Below are positions 9,743 to 20,605 of a stretch of DNA of 64,000 nucleotides, piece after piece. Location of the stretch: the NCBI GenBank assembly GCA_029531795.1, contig JAPEIS010000003.1, positions 2,728,001 through 2,792,000 on the forward strand. The letters are read 5' to 3'. The notes under the pieces are model-generated. The model was not told the origin of the DNA, did no database searches, and saw only the letters and a list, made by a program, of their open reading frames with translations. Origin of the DNA: Sclerotinia nivalis (Eukaryota > Ascomycota > Leotiomycetes > Helotiales > Sclerotiniaceae). The translations under genes were made by a program, and so were the position numbers. How positions within the stretch are numbered: the first letter of the stretch is position 1; every line of letters starts with the position of its first letter.

Positions 9743-10243
9743 CTACAAAACATCATAGCATTGTGGTTCCCAAGTATGGCATTCTACAAGTTCAACAACG
9801 CCGTACGCTCGGATAAGCCTCACGAGGTCTTCATCGCCAGAAAAAGTTCCCAGAAAGGATCCTTTATCCGCGATGTGTTTAATCTCATCCGAGCCCATCC
9901 ACCAAATTTGTAACGAATGGTTTGATATCAAATTCGATATCACGAATGACTGTTCACAGCGCATTTGGTCTTTGGAGTCCATTTTATACCTGTTCGGAAT
10001 GACGAGGTCAAGCGGATGCGGGTAGGAATAAGGACATTCGTACGATCGTGGGCCGCATAAAACTGTGGTATCGATGCAGGCTTGACGTGTCGTGAATACA
10101 TCAATGAGAGCGCATACGCGTTGAGTGGAACTTATCATTGACAATAAAAGCGTGAGCTTTCTAGACCGCATTGCCACCAAATCCAAATGGTGTTGATTAT
10201 CAAAGTTGAAGTCAGGTGTTTGGGAAATTCTGTCTTGGTGCAT
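9743..10243 (-). CDS. Hypothetical protein fragment, 166 aa
   Basis: An uninterrupted minus-strand frame of 166 codons in the probable host segment. I do not recognise the family. The protein is soluble-looking, without a signal peptide or membrane segment, with several Cys and His residues and an IWWMGSDE patch near residue 113. A GTAAGT donor-like site lies just upstream of the first ATG (near 10248), so it may be the last exon of a longer gene. Its stop falls inside the region where the opposite strand is also open (9701-9913), which weakens the case. It may be real, a gene remnant, or chance. Confidence 0.35.
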   Translation of the reverse strand: MHQDRISQTPDFNFDNQHHLDLVAMRSRKLTLLLSMISSTQRVCALIDVFTTRQACIDTTVLCGPRSYECPYSYPHPLDLVIPNRYKMDSKDQMRCEQSFVISNLISNHSLQIWWMGSDEIKHIADKGSFLGTFSGDEDLVRLIRAYGVVELVECHTWEPQCYDVL

Positions 10244-10948
10244 CTGTACTTACTTTTTTGGACTTCCGCTACAAGTTGGAGTAGTTTACTACGCTAACGT
10301 TATCCAGTGATTTACCTTCAGTTCAATTCCAATTACAGCTGCGCTGTTGTTTTATGAAAGAATGAGCTAATTTTATGATCGTTTCGCGATTGCTAAAAGT
10401 CTCTGCTAAATCCAATTTCTTTTGTTTTCATGCCTCTGCAACTATGAAAACGTTCGCTTCGCCAACACCAACTTCGATGGTACATCAAAAATGGTGTTGC
10501 AGCTATGATTTCTTTACCACAGTTGGTTTTAATCGTTAACTTCAACTCTGCACCATACTCATACAATAATTATTGATATGTATTTCGTGCATAACATTCG
10601 TAGCTCATGTTCCCTCCTTTGAATACTCATACAATTCTCGGGCAATGCAGTCACTGGGAGTCACATATGAATGTCCCACAATACTTGGTGAATACTGAAT
10701 GTCTATTTTCTAGGCGCTGGCGAATGGCTTCGTCGAACTGGTTCTACACTGAACGGCCCGTCTCCATGTTTTAAATGTGCCAGAAAAAAACACATGACTA
10801 CATCTCATCTTGTTCTAAAAACCATGCATAGTCTGGTGTTCTATTTACTCGTATATCTTTCCATCAAGCAGTTCTGGACATCAAAATTCAGAGAGCATTC
10901 CATCCCTGCGACCGCCTCACTATCCTTTCCCGCAGCCTATTCAACCGC

Positions 10949-11206
10949 TTAAAACCGGGCATCCCAAGATGGTTTATGATTTCCCATAAGTTCCCTCGTA
11001 CCTTCCTGAAATGTTCTATCCTTCTCCGCATCTCTTCTCTCATCTGCGCCTGCTCGAGTGAGTTGATATTCTATATCTTGAGCGCATTTATCAATGATGC
11101 TTTGTATAGCTCGGGCGCGAGTGGAGCTGATGGCTAATTGGGGCGATCTGAACAAAGGGTGGCCGTTAAGCTGAACAGAAACGTTTAAATCGATACGCGA
11201 TGCCAT
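10949..11206 (-). CDS. Hypothetical N-terminal exon, 85 aa
   Basis: An 85-codon frame begins MASRIDLNVSVQLNGHP and has balanced codon use, a helical Glu/Arg-rich middle (about residues 45-70) and a stop after WDARF. A GGTACGAG donor-like site near the end could splice to further exons toward lower coordinates. No family is recognised. Together with 9743-10243 it could be parts of one minus-strand gene, but no splice path was confirmed. Its lack of repeat similarity and of RIP-type stops favours host DNA. Confidence 0.35.
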   Translation of the reverse strand: MASRIDLNVSVQLNGHPLFRSPQLAISSTRARAIQSIIDKCAQDIEYQLTRAGADERRDAEKDRTFQEGTRELMGNHKPSWDARF

Positions 11207-11345
11207 TTTGTGAGTTGTAGCTGGAGTTGGAGGTATGGGTATGGATGTTGGTCTGCGTAAGGTAATTTGTGATTTCTTGAAGGTTCCTTTCGTAATAATA
11301 GTGGTAGTTGTTGAGTTTGGAAAAGGAAAAATCTCTGGGCGGAAA

Positions 11346-12182
11346 TATTGATTGATTGATTAAATTAATGTCTACACTGAGTCTAAGACTATTTAAGACG
11401 GTTAGGAGCTTTATAGGCTTCTAACAAGTAACAAATGGAGAATTGCTGGTTATATTTGGCTGTAGCTAATACAATTTGGGAAGATTGAAATGGCTTCAAT
11501 CTATTAATTTTTGAATGGGGGAAGTGAAAACTAATCCTGGGAAACAAAGTCCGTTTTACAAATACTTTTGTATATAATAAGGAAAATAACAAATGAAATA
11601 TAATATAATTCGAAATTGGAACGATTTACTTTATATAGAAGGGTAAATTGATCAAATTGACTAAATTGATCAAATTGATCTAATTAATTATTTTCTTTTA
11701 GTTCATTTTCTTCACCTTTGTCTTCTTATTTTGTATTCTTTTGTATTCTAGTTAGATGCTATGATTTGATGGTTATTTTTGTTTCTTCGATAAATTCGAG
11801 GGTTTTAATGATTTCTGTTTTGGTGTGAAGTAGATATTTCATAATGAGTCGGGAGGTAGGGTTGTTTTTCTTGAATATTCTTTTTGTTGATTTGTATAAT
11901 AGGTAATTAAGTAGAAGATGATTAGGAGATTCTTTCTTTTTATATTTACATTTATCATTTGTTGAGATTCCGAATCGTTGTAAGTAGGATTTGAAATATC
12001 CATGATCGATTTTAAGCTGAAATAAAGTACTAATAGAGTTTCTTTTGATATTTTCTGGAATTCCGATTTTTGAGTTAATCTTCCAGGGGTATATTTTCGA
12101 ATAGGCCGAATTAGATGAATAGAGAAGAGTATTCCATTCTTCGGATTTCGTCCTTTTGATATCCATTCCTAAAGAGGCAAAG
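11346..12182 (-). mobile_element. LINE-A 3' part (outer copy), split by the R/LINE-B nest
   Basis: Minus-strand 3' end of a LINE-A. The (ATTG)n tail at 11348-11361 is followed by the 3' UTR shared with 14709-15110 and 44465-44876, then the ORF2 C-terminus (11759-12166, about 135 aa) including the CKYKKKESPNHLLLNYLLY zinc-knuckle remnant, whose last Cys is now Tyr. It stops at CAAAG (12178-12182), next to the TGTTACG end of the R repeat. The 5' part of a LINE-A resumes at 24367. The central portion of LINE-A is absent, so the outer copy carried a deletion or two copies recombined. Confidence 0.75.
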
Positions 12183-12269
12183 TGTTACGATCACGGATCT
12201 TACAGTAACCGATCGTGTGAATACACGTTATGATTTGATCGGATTAGTATGAGATTAAGGTGGTCGTAA
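12183..12269 (-). mobile_element. R repeat (solo-LTR-like), 3' piece
   Basis: Begins TGTTACG on the plus strand (element end ...CGTAACA) beside CAAAG (12178-12182). It ends with AAGGTGGTCGTAA (12257-12269), which matches 24017-24029 (AAAATGATCGTAA) after C-to-T type changes; this 13-bp pair is the target duplication of the LINE-B copy lodged between them. The piece also holds an ACGATCACGG...CCGATCGTG imperfect inverted repeat. With 24017-24366 it reconstructs a unit of about 424 bp with TGTTA...TAACA ends. Confidence 0.6.
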
Positions 12270-12287
12270 TGTGTGTATGATATTTTT

Positions 12288-12364
12288 CGTCCGAGGCTCT
12301 GTGCGAAGCACAGGCCTCAAATTCCCAATTGGGACAAAGGACGCCAGAGGAGGAAGGCCCCTGG
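12288..12364 (-). ncRNA. Structured 3'-UTR element of LINE-B (nested copy)
   Basis: Counterpart of 9404-9480. The closing helix CGTCC/GGACG (12288-12292 with 12339-12343), the GTGC-GAA-GCAC hairpin and the CCCAATTGGG palindrome are preserved. The outer hairpin has one A.C mismatch (CCAGAGG against CCCCTGG) explained by a G-to-A change. Confidence 0.6.
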
Positions 12365-12695
12365 GTTTCTAATTAATTAATCTAAATTTACTAGTATTAT
12401 ATATACTAAATGCTTCAGTAGGGTTTATATGATTGCTGTTGCGTATTGAGTTAATCCCTTGAATAGATATTTCAGCTGTCCTTCACAATACAGTTAGATC
12501 CCTCGATTCCTGATCTCCTTTTCTTCGTTATCGCAATCGAGCTTTTTAATATAATTTTGTTAATATAAAGATATTTTTTTTTTTTTTTAAAGTTTATACA
12601 AACTTAATCTTTCCGAACCAAAACCCAATGCCTTATACAAAGAAAATCCAAAAATAACATAAAATAAAAATAAAAATAAAAATCAAAGCAATCTT

Positions 12696-14693
12696 TCAAT
12701 CAATAAATTGTATAGGGAATCGAGGATATATATTCTGATAGAACCTTGTAGATTTGAGCTAAATTGTTAATTTCGCTGTTCCTTCTATATTTCCCAAAAG
12801 ATAAAGGATGGTTTCAGATAATGATAATTTTGAAAGGGTTTTTTGAGTATTTCCAATTTTACAAAAGTAAAAATGAAGAGGGGATTTTCTTTTTCTATAT
12901 GAGTATAATATATAAGTATCTTCGTGATTAAAACGGTCGTGATATGCTGCGAAATCGCTGTGTTGAGATCTGGTTGTTAGAATATATCTTAGTATTGTTC
13001 GATCAAAAGAGAGTATGATCGATTTGTTGTTATAAGTTATAAAAAGATCATTGTAGTTTTGTGGTGCTATAGTTGTTTATAATTTAGTTCTTGCTGATTT
13101 GGTATTCGTTTTAGCGATTCTTTTTAAAAAGACAAAAGTATAGATAGGATTAGGTGGGAATGGGAGAGCTGTTTCCTTTTTAGTTGTTTTATTCGTTGCT
13201 TCGTTTCCGGGGATATCCAAGTGTTCAGGAATCTATCGAATTCGAATTGAGTTAAAGCAAGTATATAGTAAATGGGGTCTGAAAAGCCAAGTTGTAGTTA
13301 GTTTATAGAATTCTTTGAATATAGATTAAGAAGATTCAATAGAATGAGAATCTAATTGTATAGCAATCTTTAGGTTATCTAAGAAAACCTAAAGGTTTGT
13401 AACGAATCTAGTTGAGGATAGTTGTATTGCTGTTTGAGCATCTTTCAAAGCTGTAATTGCTTCGGTATTGAAGACTTTAGCATTACAGTTTAATAAGAAA
13501 GTCTATCGATCTACTTGCAGATTGTATTGATAAATCATTGATCTATCTTTTGTAGTACTATTCAGAGCTTTGCTTTTCGAATCATCGAAGAAGATTTGCA
13601 AATCATTTCTTGGAATCGTAGATATAAACCTTTCGAAATCCTTAGTTGTTTGTTCTTTCGAATGATCGAGAGGGTTATCGATCTGGGTTTCTATGATAAT
13701 ATGTGGTTTTTTGTTCTTTTAAGGGAGAAGAGTAATTGGATTGATATATTCAGCTTTTGGAAAAGCTAGGATAATTCTTGAGAACCTTGATTTAGTAATT
13801 CTAGTTTCAGCTTTAACTAGGATATTTTTGGTTCGAATTCGAAGGGGATGTTTAGGATCTAGTCGAGCTGTTCGGGCAGCGAAGTTCTGGGATATCAAAT
13901 TTAGTTTAATCTTAGGAGGCATCAGATTTGATTCCTTGTATAGAATAGTAGTATTAGTTGTACGGAATACAGGGAAGATTGTTTGAGCGCTAGCTAGTAC
14001 AATTTTATTCAAAAGCTTCAAATGTTCATCTACTTGATTCGAGATTGTGAAGTTTAGGTTTCGTTTCCTAGTTCGACTAGGTTATCAGGTTTCGGTTACA
14101 AAGTAGTATTTCTTTAGAATACAGATTGTAATCGTTCTTTGAAGCAAAATTGATGGAATGTTTTGGGTTGTCTTTCCAAGCGAATGTAATACATTTGCAA
14201 TTGTGAAAGCTTTAGCTGAAAGGATTTGGATATGAGGTTTGAAATTCAATTCCTTATTGAAGAAAATCCCCAATTATTTTAATGGGTCTGGTTTCTCCAT
14301 TATTGAAAGATTTTCTGTATGGATAATGGGGCTTTCGATATCTTTCTTGGAGTCTCTGAAGAAGTGAACCAGTTCAGACTTTATAAGATCGAAAGTGATT
14401 CCTTCAGATTTGCTTTAATCCAAAACCTTCAGTATTTCGGATTGTAGTTGATCATAATTAGATTGTAAGCTTGAAGAAAAAGCTACTAGTGTAATATCGT
14501 TTGTATATCCAAATCTTCGAGTAGGATTGTTTAACCAAAACAAAGGAGCTATATAAAGTATAAAAAGGATAGACGAAATTGGAGAGTTTTATAGCAAACT
14601 ACATTCAATACTAATGTTGGGTCTTGTTTTGCTATCAAGCCGAATACAAATTGTTCGATTTGTAGAAAACGATTGTATCTATCGAATTAAATT
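12696..14693 (-). pseudogene. LINE-B ORF2, 3' part (RT C-half, RNase H), split by LINE-A
   Basis: Continues the frame that starts at 22378 and is interrupted at 20591. The two parts sum to 3786 nt (1788 + 1998), exactly the ORF2 length of the copy at 5290. The segment covers the end of RT, the linker with the conserved TTNTTILYKESNLMPP block near 13930-13970, RNase H and the C-terminal Cys/His region, ending at TGA (12698-12696). Many in-frame stops make it a pseudogene. The exact length match independently fixes the 15-bp duplication. Confidence 0.85.
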
Positions 14694-14708
14694 ATTAGGC
14701 TATTCTTG
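14694..14708. repeat. Target-site duplication, left copy (LINE-A 14709-20590)
   Basis: ATTAGGCTATTCTTG here and at 20591-20605. The LINE-B coding sequence reads on across the pair once the inserted LINE-A and one copy are removed. Confidence 0.92.
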
Positions 14709-15123
14709 ATTGATTGATTGATTGATTAAATTAACGTCTACACTGAGTCTAAGACTATCTAAGACGGCTAGAAGCTTTGTAGGCTCCTAACAAATAACAA
14801 CTGGTGAAATGCTGGCCGTATTAGGCTGTAGCTAGTACAATTTGGAGAGATTGAGATAGTCTCAATCTACTAATTTTGAATAGAGGAAGTGAAAACTAAT
14901 TTTGGGGAATAAAGCCCGCTTTACAAATACTCTTGTATATAATAAAGAAAATAACAAATGAAATATGATATAAATCGAAATTGGAACGATTTATCCCGTA
15001 TAGAGGGGTAAATTGATCAAAATAACCAAATTGATCAAATTGATCCAATTAACCATTTTCTCCTGGTTCATCTTTTTCTCCTTCGTCTTCTTGTTCTATA
15101 TCCTCTTGCATTCTAGCAAGATG

Positions 15124-18100
15124 CTATGGTCTGGTGGCTATTTTTGTTGTTTCGATAAATTCGAGGGTTTTGATGATTTCTATTTTGGTGTGAAGTAGAT
15201 ATTTCATAGAAAGTCGAGAGGTAGGATTGTTTGTTTTGAGTATTCTTCTAGTTGATTTGTATAAAGAGCAATTGAGAAGAAGATGATCTGGGGATTCTTT
15301 CTTTTTATATCTACAATTATCATTTGATGAGATTCCGAATCGTTGTAAGTAGGATTTGAAGTATCCGTGATCGATTTTAAGCTGAAACAAAGCGTTAATA
15401 GAACTTCTCTTGGTGTTTTCTGGAATTCCGATCTTTGAGCTAGTTTTCCAGGAGTATATTTTCGAATAGGCTGATTTGGATGAATTAAGAAGGGATTTCC
15501 ATTCCTCGGATTTCGTCCTTTTGATATCCATTCCCAATGAAGCAAAGCTGGTTTCGTTTGATGATGATCTTTGTTTTGTAGCTTCTTTTGCTAAAGCATC
15601 AGCCAATTCGTTTCCTTCAACAGAGGTATGCCCTGGAACCCAATTAAGGGAGATTTCAGTTCCTTTTCTAAGGAGAGTTTCTGTGGCTTTGATTGCTCTA
15701 ATTTGGCATATCTGGTCAGGAGCATCAGAGGGTGTTTTCAATCGGTATAATCCGGCTTGATTGTCTGAGTAGATTTTGAATTTTTCGCCTAGTTGAGCAA
15801 TGGAGCTAGCATATTCGATTGCTTTAGTGACTTCAAGAAGTTCACCATTATAGACAAGCTGATTCATCCCAATATTGATGGTTTCCTGATGTGAAACCTG
15901 ACCATTCGACAGAATAACTGCAATCCCGATTCCAATTCCGATTCTATCCAAAGTGGATGAGGCATTAGTATATATTGTAATGGTATTCTTGCATCTGTAT
16001 TTGAATGCAAGGTTATAGGCAATTGCAGCATCCTCCTTTGCTAGCTTGCTGATATTGACTTTGTATGGAGTATCCCTTTTCCAAGGAGGGAAGTGAAAAT
16101 GATCGATTTTCTCTAGAGTCAAAGGATCGACATCTTCGATTGAATTTGTGATCTTCTCAAGCTGAGTAGATTTAGGTAGTTTTCTTCGAGGGGTTATTAT
16201 CGAGCTCTGATCTCCTTTTTCGGTAATCAATCTTTTGGAAATTAGATTAACAGAATGGGAAGGTGAGATTTTCAATAATCTGAAAGCATATTGTCTGATT
16301 CCAGTATTTAATCTGACTTTCGGAGAGCACAAAGCAGCTTCCACTTCCATTGGTTTTATTGGAGAAGTTTTGAATATTCCCAGTATCTTTCGAAGAGCGA
16401 GATTCTGAAGTAATTGAAGAATCTTTTTGAATTGGACTTGATCTTTCCACCAAATGATTGATCTGTAATCAGCTATACTGGTAATACATGCTATATAAAG
16501 TTGCCTTAAAGCTTTGGGATTAAGTCCTTTCTCAGTATTGGCTAATCTGGCCATTCAATAGAAAGAAGCTTTAGCTTGAGTAACTCGGATTGTAACATGT
16601 TGTTTGAAATTGAGGCCGGGGTCGAACCAAATACCTAACCATCTAATTAGTAATGAGGGTTGTATAATCTCAGAATTTGGAAACTTGATTAAAGCATCTT
16701 TTGTGTATTTGGAGGTGGAGAAGTGCATTAGCTTCGTTTTTGCTAAATCGAATTGAATGGTGTTTTTCTTATCAAGAGTATAGATCTGTTTCGTTGTTTT
16801 TTCGAGGGAAATGATATTCTTTTTCCAGTTTGAGGAATGAGTGATCAAGGCTATATCATTAATGTACAAAAGATATTCAACCGAATTCGATTGGAAGAGA
16901 TCTCGAATATAGATTAGGAAGAGGATTGATGAGATTGGATTTCCTTGAGGGATTCCGGTGTTGATTGGTTTAAAGGCTTCGGTTTGACCATCAAACGAAA
17001 GTTTGAGTAATCTTTCTTCCAAAAATGACGAGATTCATGTAATAAGACTAATTGGGAGATTGAGGTTCTTGCAGATATCTAAAAGTCGATTTTTGGATAT
17101 ATAATCGAAGGCCTCTTTAACATTTAGGAAAAGGGTTGAGGTTTTCTTTTTGATTCTTGTATTTCTTTCGATTTCGGTGGTAAGCAGGATTGTTGTATCG
17201 ATGGCTGATTTCTTTTGTCTTCTGTTTATTTGGGAATGATGCAATAGATTCGTAGTTTCGGCTAGAAAGCTAAGCTTTTGAGCTAGAATTCTTTCACTAA
17301 TTTTGTCTAAACAATTGAGAAGGGCAATAACCCTATAAGCTTTTGGAATAGTATAATCTGGTTTCGAAGGCTTCTTGAGTATTGCTTTTGTAGCTTGTTT
17401 CCAATAAGAAGGATGGTAACCAAGATTAATCAGATTGCTGAAAAGGGTAAAGAAAGCTTTTGGGATTGTTTTATAAGCTCGAATAATGATCTCCTGGGTG
17501 ATTCCATTTGGATCTGGATTCTTTCTTTTGATTTTAGTTGAACAAGTATTAAAGAGTTCATTTTCCGTGAGTTTAGGTTAATCCTACTTTTTCGATTGTT
17601 TGTATCCTTCCCATTTGGGTGTTGTAGTATTTGGAGGGGGAGGGAATAGAACAGATCTGAAAGTTGAGCATTTCCTTTCGAAAGAGTTTTCGAGTTGAGA
17701 GGAATTGGATCGGATATTCGGAATCCTTTTGGTTTGAAGATTTTTCGTATATGATATTGCTTTAAAGATCGTTTGGGTATTCTCTTTTTCTAGGAATTCG
17801 TTCTAATGATTCTTTTTCGCTGTTTTGATAGCTTGAAAGTAATGATTTCTTGTTGATTGGTATATTTTCTTGAATATATCGTCTTCAGGGTATCGTTTAG
17901 TATTTTCATATTTATTTGCGAGTCGTTTCCGAAGAGTTTTCAGCTTTGGAGACTACCAGGGCTTTGTCCTTTTGGTTGACTTGATTTTCGGTATACTGAT
18001 TTCAGCCGAATTGGTGATTATTCGGGTGAATTCTATTGCAGCTTTATCCAGTATTTGCATTTGCTGGTTTTTGTCGAGAAGAGAATCAAGTGAATTGGAT

Positions 18101-18957
18101 TCTAAAGTAGTGATATTGAGGTAATCATTAGAATTCAGGATAGTTGAAGACGATAGCTTTGATTCGAGGATGTTTGTGAATTTGTTCCAATCCGCTTGTT
18201 TTGTATTGAATCTTGCTAACGGAGCGATATTTGTTGAACGAATTCTGGTGCCTTTAATTTCAAATAAGATCCCTAAATGATCTGATCCAAGATCAGGAAG
18301 AACTTGCCAATCAATAATATTGGAGGATATCGCTTCAGTAGCTAAAGTAAGATCAAGAATGCTTGGATTTGTTATATTTGTTCGATAGAAGGTACTAGTC
18401 CCTGCTTCATTAAGAAGGGTGAGGTTGTGATCTTCAAACCATTCGGTTAATTAGTTGGCATTGGGGCTTTTATTAGAAAAGGGATCCCACCAAGGGTGGT
18501 GAGAATTAAAATCTTTTGTGAGAATGGTATGATGAATGAGAGGGATATTGAAGAGGCATCTTTCGATAGTGTAGCCTTTCTCTTGAGCTTGATCGGCTTC
18601 GTTGTATATGTTGAATAATTGGGTTGTATGATTTCCCTGAGTGATATCAATGATTTGGATATCTGGGTCTTTTGGAGAATTGGATGCTAGGGTTACTAGC
18701 GGTTTGTAACCTTTCGAAATGTAGATCATTGTACGAGGGCGAAGGTTCGAAGGATTATTGGGAAGGAGTTGAGAGTAGCTGGAGTGAGCGATCGATCTAG
18801 TTGAAGAGTAGTCTTTTTTGGGATTCGAGAGGATCCAGGGTTCTTGAATGATTATAAGATCGATATTGAGTTCTAAAGCAAGTTGAAGAGTGCTTTCGGT
18901 AGTTTGAGAGTTCTTGTTTAAATTGATTTGAAGAATGCGTGTATTGTTGTATAGCAT
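15124..18957 (-). pseudogene. LINE-A ORF2 (EN-RT-RNase H-zinc knuckle), inactivated
   Basis: One 1278-codon frame begins directly after the ORF1 stop (TAA then ATG). Endonuclease: LQINLNKN near residue 9, QEPW near 38, DFNSHHPWWDP near 149-159 and SDHLGI further on. RT: FLNVKEAFDYISK near 610 and YINDIAL at the active site (ancestral YxDD, first Asp now Asn). RNase H: TIYTNASSTL near 995 (first catalytic Asp now Asn), YNGELLEVTKAIEY, IYSDNQAGL, WVPGHTSVEGNELADALAKE. The C-terminus carries CRYKKKESPDHLLLNC, a Cys/His motif typical of Tad/I-type elements. The 476-codon stretch 15124-16554 is uninterrupted; stops occur at 16555, 17035 and 18451 and between 17245 and 18450. Confidence 0.9.
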
Positions 18958-20391
18958 TTAGGAGGATTTCTTTATAGTTGTTTGGTATATTTCGTATGCT
19001 TTGGAATTAGCTTTGTGCTCTCCTTTGCAATTAGTGCATTTAATCACTAAATGCTGACAGGGTTTGCCTTTAGCTTGACAAATTAAGCAAAAGTGACCGG
19101 CTGTAGCATGATTGTTGCTACAAAGACTACAGGCTGGAGGTTTTTTGCAAAATGATTCGTTGTAGCCGAATCCTTGATATTTATTGCATTGGGAGGAAAG
19201 GGTGGAAGGATAGAATTGTTCGACTCTGATGCTAATACCAGCAATATATAGCCTTTTTCGAATAGCTATCTCTACTTCCTTTTGTGTAGCGAATACAATG
19301 ACTATTGCTCCTTCTTGTTGATTAACTCTTTTAGAGGTATTGGTGAACCAATAGGGAGTACCCATAAGAACAAAACCTGAATTAAAGATTTTAATTTCCT
19401 CTTTAATTAGATCTATACTTTTCGGGTCTGAGAATTCCTTAATTGGAATTTTATGAATAATAACTTTATACCATAATTTATCGATTTGTATTCTTTTTGA
19501 TCGGATAATTTGATTCCAGATTTCTTTCTTTTCGATTAGGAATTGTACATTGAAAGGACTATTAGTGGTTAAAATAATGTTGTTGCTTTTAGTTGTAGTA
19601 ATGGCTGAAATAACAGGTTTATTGATACCAGCCTTTCTGAAGGCTTCATTGATTTTGTTTCTTGTATGTAATGGTATAAAGGAAATAGGTTGATGAAAAG
19701 ATGGATTGATAAAAATCAATTGTTTACTAGAAGTATCTTCCTTTTGTTCTGTAGGCTTTTGTTTTGTAGAGTTTCCCTTTGTAACTACTTTCCATTCCCC
19801 TATTATTTTGGTAACTGAAGCATAGCTTTCTTTGTTTGTTGTTGAAGGATTTGTTGAAGGAGTAGTTGAATGATTGGGAAGATTGGAAAGGTGATTAGCC
19901 TGTTTTTCAATTCTTTTGGTTGCGTTTTCGAAATGGGAGATCTGTAAAATGATAATATTTGAAGCTTTAATAAGTTTCCCTTTTTCAAAATATTCGCGGA
20001 ATATTTCGATTAGGTCTAGGATCTTCGATTGTTCTTCGATATCCTTTTCCATAGAGACAGCTAGAATGAGAAAATCTCTCGCTTTTTGGATAACTTCCTT
20101 TGGTTTTGTAGAACTAGGTTCTGAATGGCTGAATTATCTTCTTCGCTTATTATTGAATTGGAATATAGAAGAGATAGTAGATGATTTGAAAGGATCATCA
20201 GAGCTAAGAATGTTGTATTGAGCTTGGGAGTTGAAGGATTGGAAGGGGATTAGGCTAGAAAGGATAAATAAAGGATTATTGAAGCTCTCCTCATAAAGGA
20301 ATAATGCAACCTCCTCTTGAGTTGAAGTACCTAAAATGACTCTTGGAAAGCTGGATAGGATAGTATCGACCATAATGGTCTCTTCGTCCAT
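18958..20391 (-). pseudogene. LINE-A ORF1 (Gag-like) with one visible in-frame stop
   Basis: A 477-codon frame from ATG 20391 (MDEETIM) to TAA 18960-18958, broken by TAA near 20134. The LINE-A scrap at 44877 has CAA at this codon, so the stop is a C-to-T change. The N-terminal 90 residues differ strongly from the copy at 39111; the rest aligns well. The C-terminal zinc-knuckle region is partly damaged: CNKYQGFGYNESFC and CTNCKGEHKANSKAY have Tyr in place of Cys, while CSLCSNNHATAGHFC is kept. Downstream of the stop 364 codons from ATG 20052 are open. Confidence 0.85.
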
Positions 20392-20543
20392 AATGGGAAA
20401 GTTTTTACACGAATTTTCGTATAAGTTTCGTATTTTGAACGGCGATGACAGTATCACAACAACTACTGGGCCGATTCACTTGGGAACAATTGGAATGGAT
20501 TTTGGGAGTATTTCTTTATTAAATAAAGGGAAGAACTGGTCGT

Positions 20544-20571
20544 ATTTCGAAGAAATTTTGTTCTTCGAAAT
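20544..20571 (-). promoter_or_regulatory. 5'-leader hairpin of LINE-A
   Basis: ATTTCGAAGAA (20544-20554) and TTCTTCGAAAT (20561-20571) form an 11-bp perfect stem about 20 nt from the element's 5' end. The same stem is at 38904-38931 in the other long copy. Role unknown; it could act at the RNA 5' end or as a palindromic DNA site. Confidence 0.55.
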
Positions 20572-20590
20572 TTGTTGTATGCCGACGATG

Positions 20591-20605
20591 ATTAGGCTAT
20601 TCTTG
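20591..20605. repeat. Target-site duplication, right copy (LINE-A 14709-20590)
   Basis: ATTAGGCTATTCTTG, identical to 14694-14708. Confidence 0.92.

Larger units (their letters stand above)
9520..11345. other. Probable host (single-copy) segment
   Basis: This stretch has no counterpart elsewhere in the window, has more even base composition than the repeats, and does not show the stop-riddled pattern of mutated transposon frames. It holds two minus-strand reading frames (9743-10243, 10949-11206). Between them (10250-10940) I see nothing recognisable, only AT-rich intergenic-like sequence. It is bounded right by the (ATTG)n tail of a minus LINE-A copy at about 11346. Confidence 0.5.
14709..20590 (-). 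mobile_element. Full-length LINE-A inserted in LINE-B ORF2
   Basis: A 5882-bp non-LTR element flanked by a perfect 15-bp duplication. On the minus strand: 5' leader with an 11-bp hairpin (20544-20571), ORF1 (20391-18958), ORF2 (18957-15124) and a 3' UTR ending in (ATTG)n on the plus strand. It is the youngest layer of the 11346-25683 nest and less degraded than its host LINE-B. Stops in ORF1 and ORF2 nevertheless mark it inactive. Confidence 0.92.

Noticed and set aside
14709..14735. ATTG/AATC repeat as a simple microsatellite
   Set aside because: The same repeat ends every LINE-A 3' copy (11348, 14709, 44852, 62453); it is the element tail.
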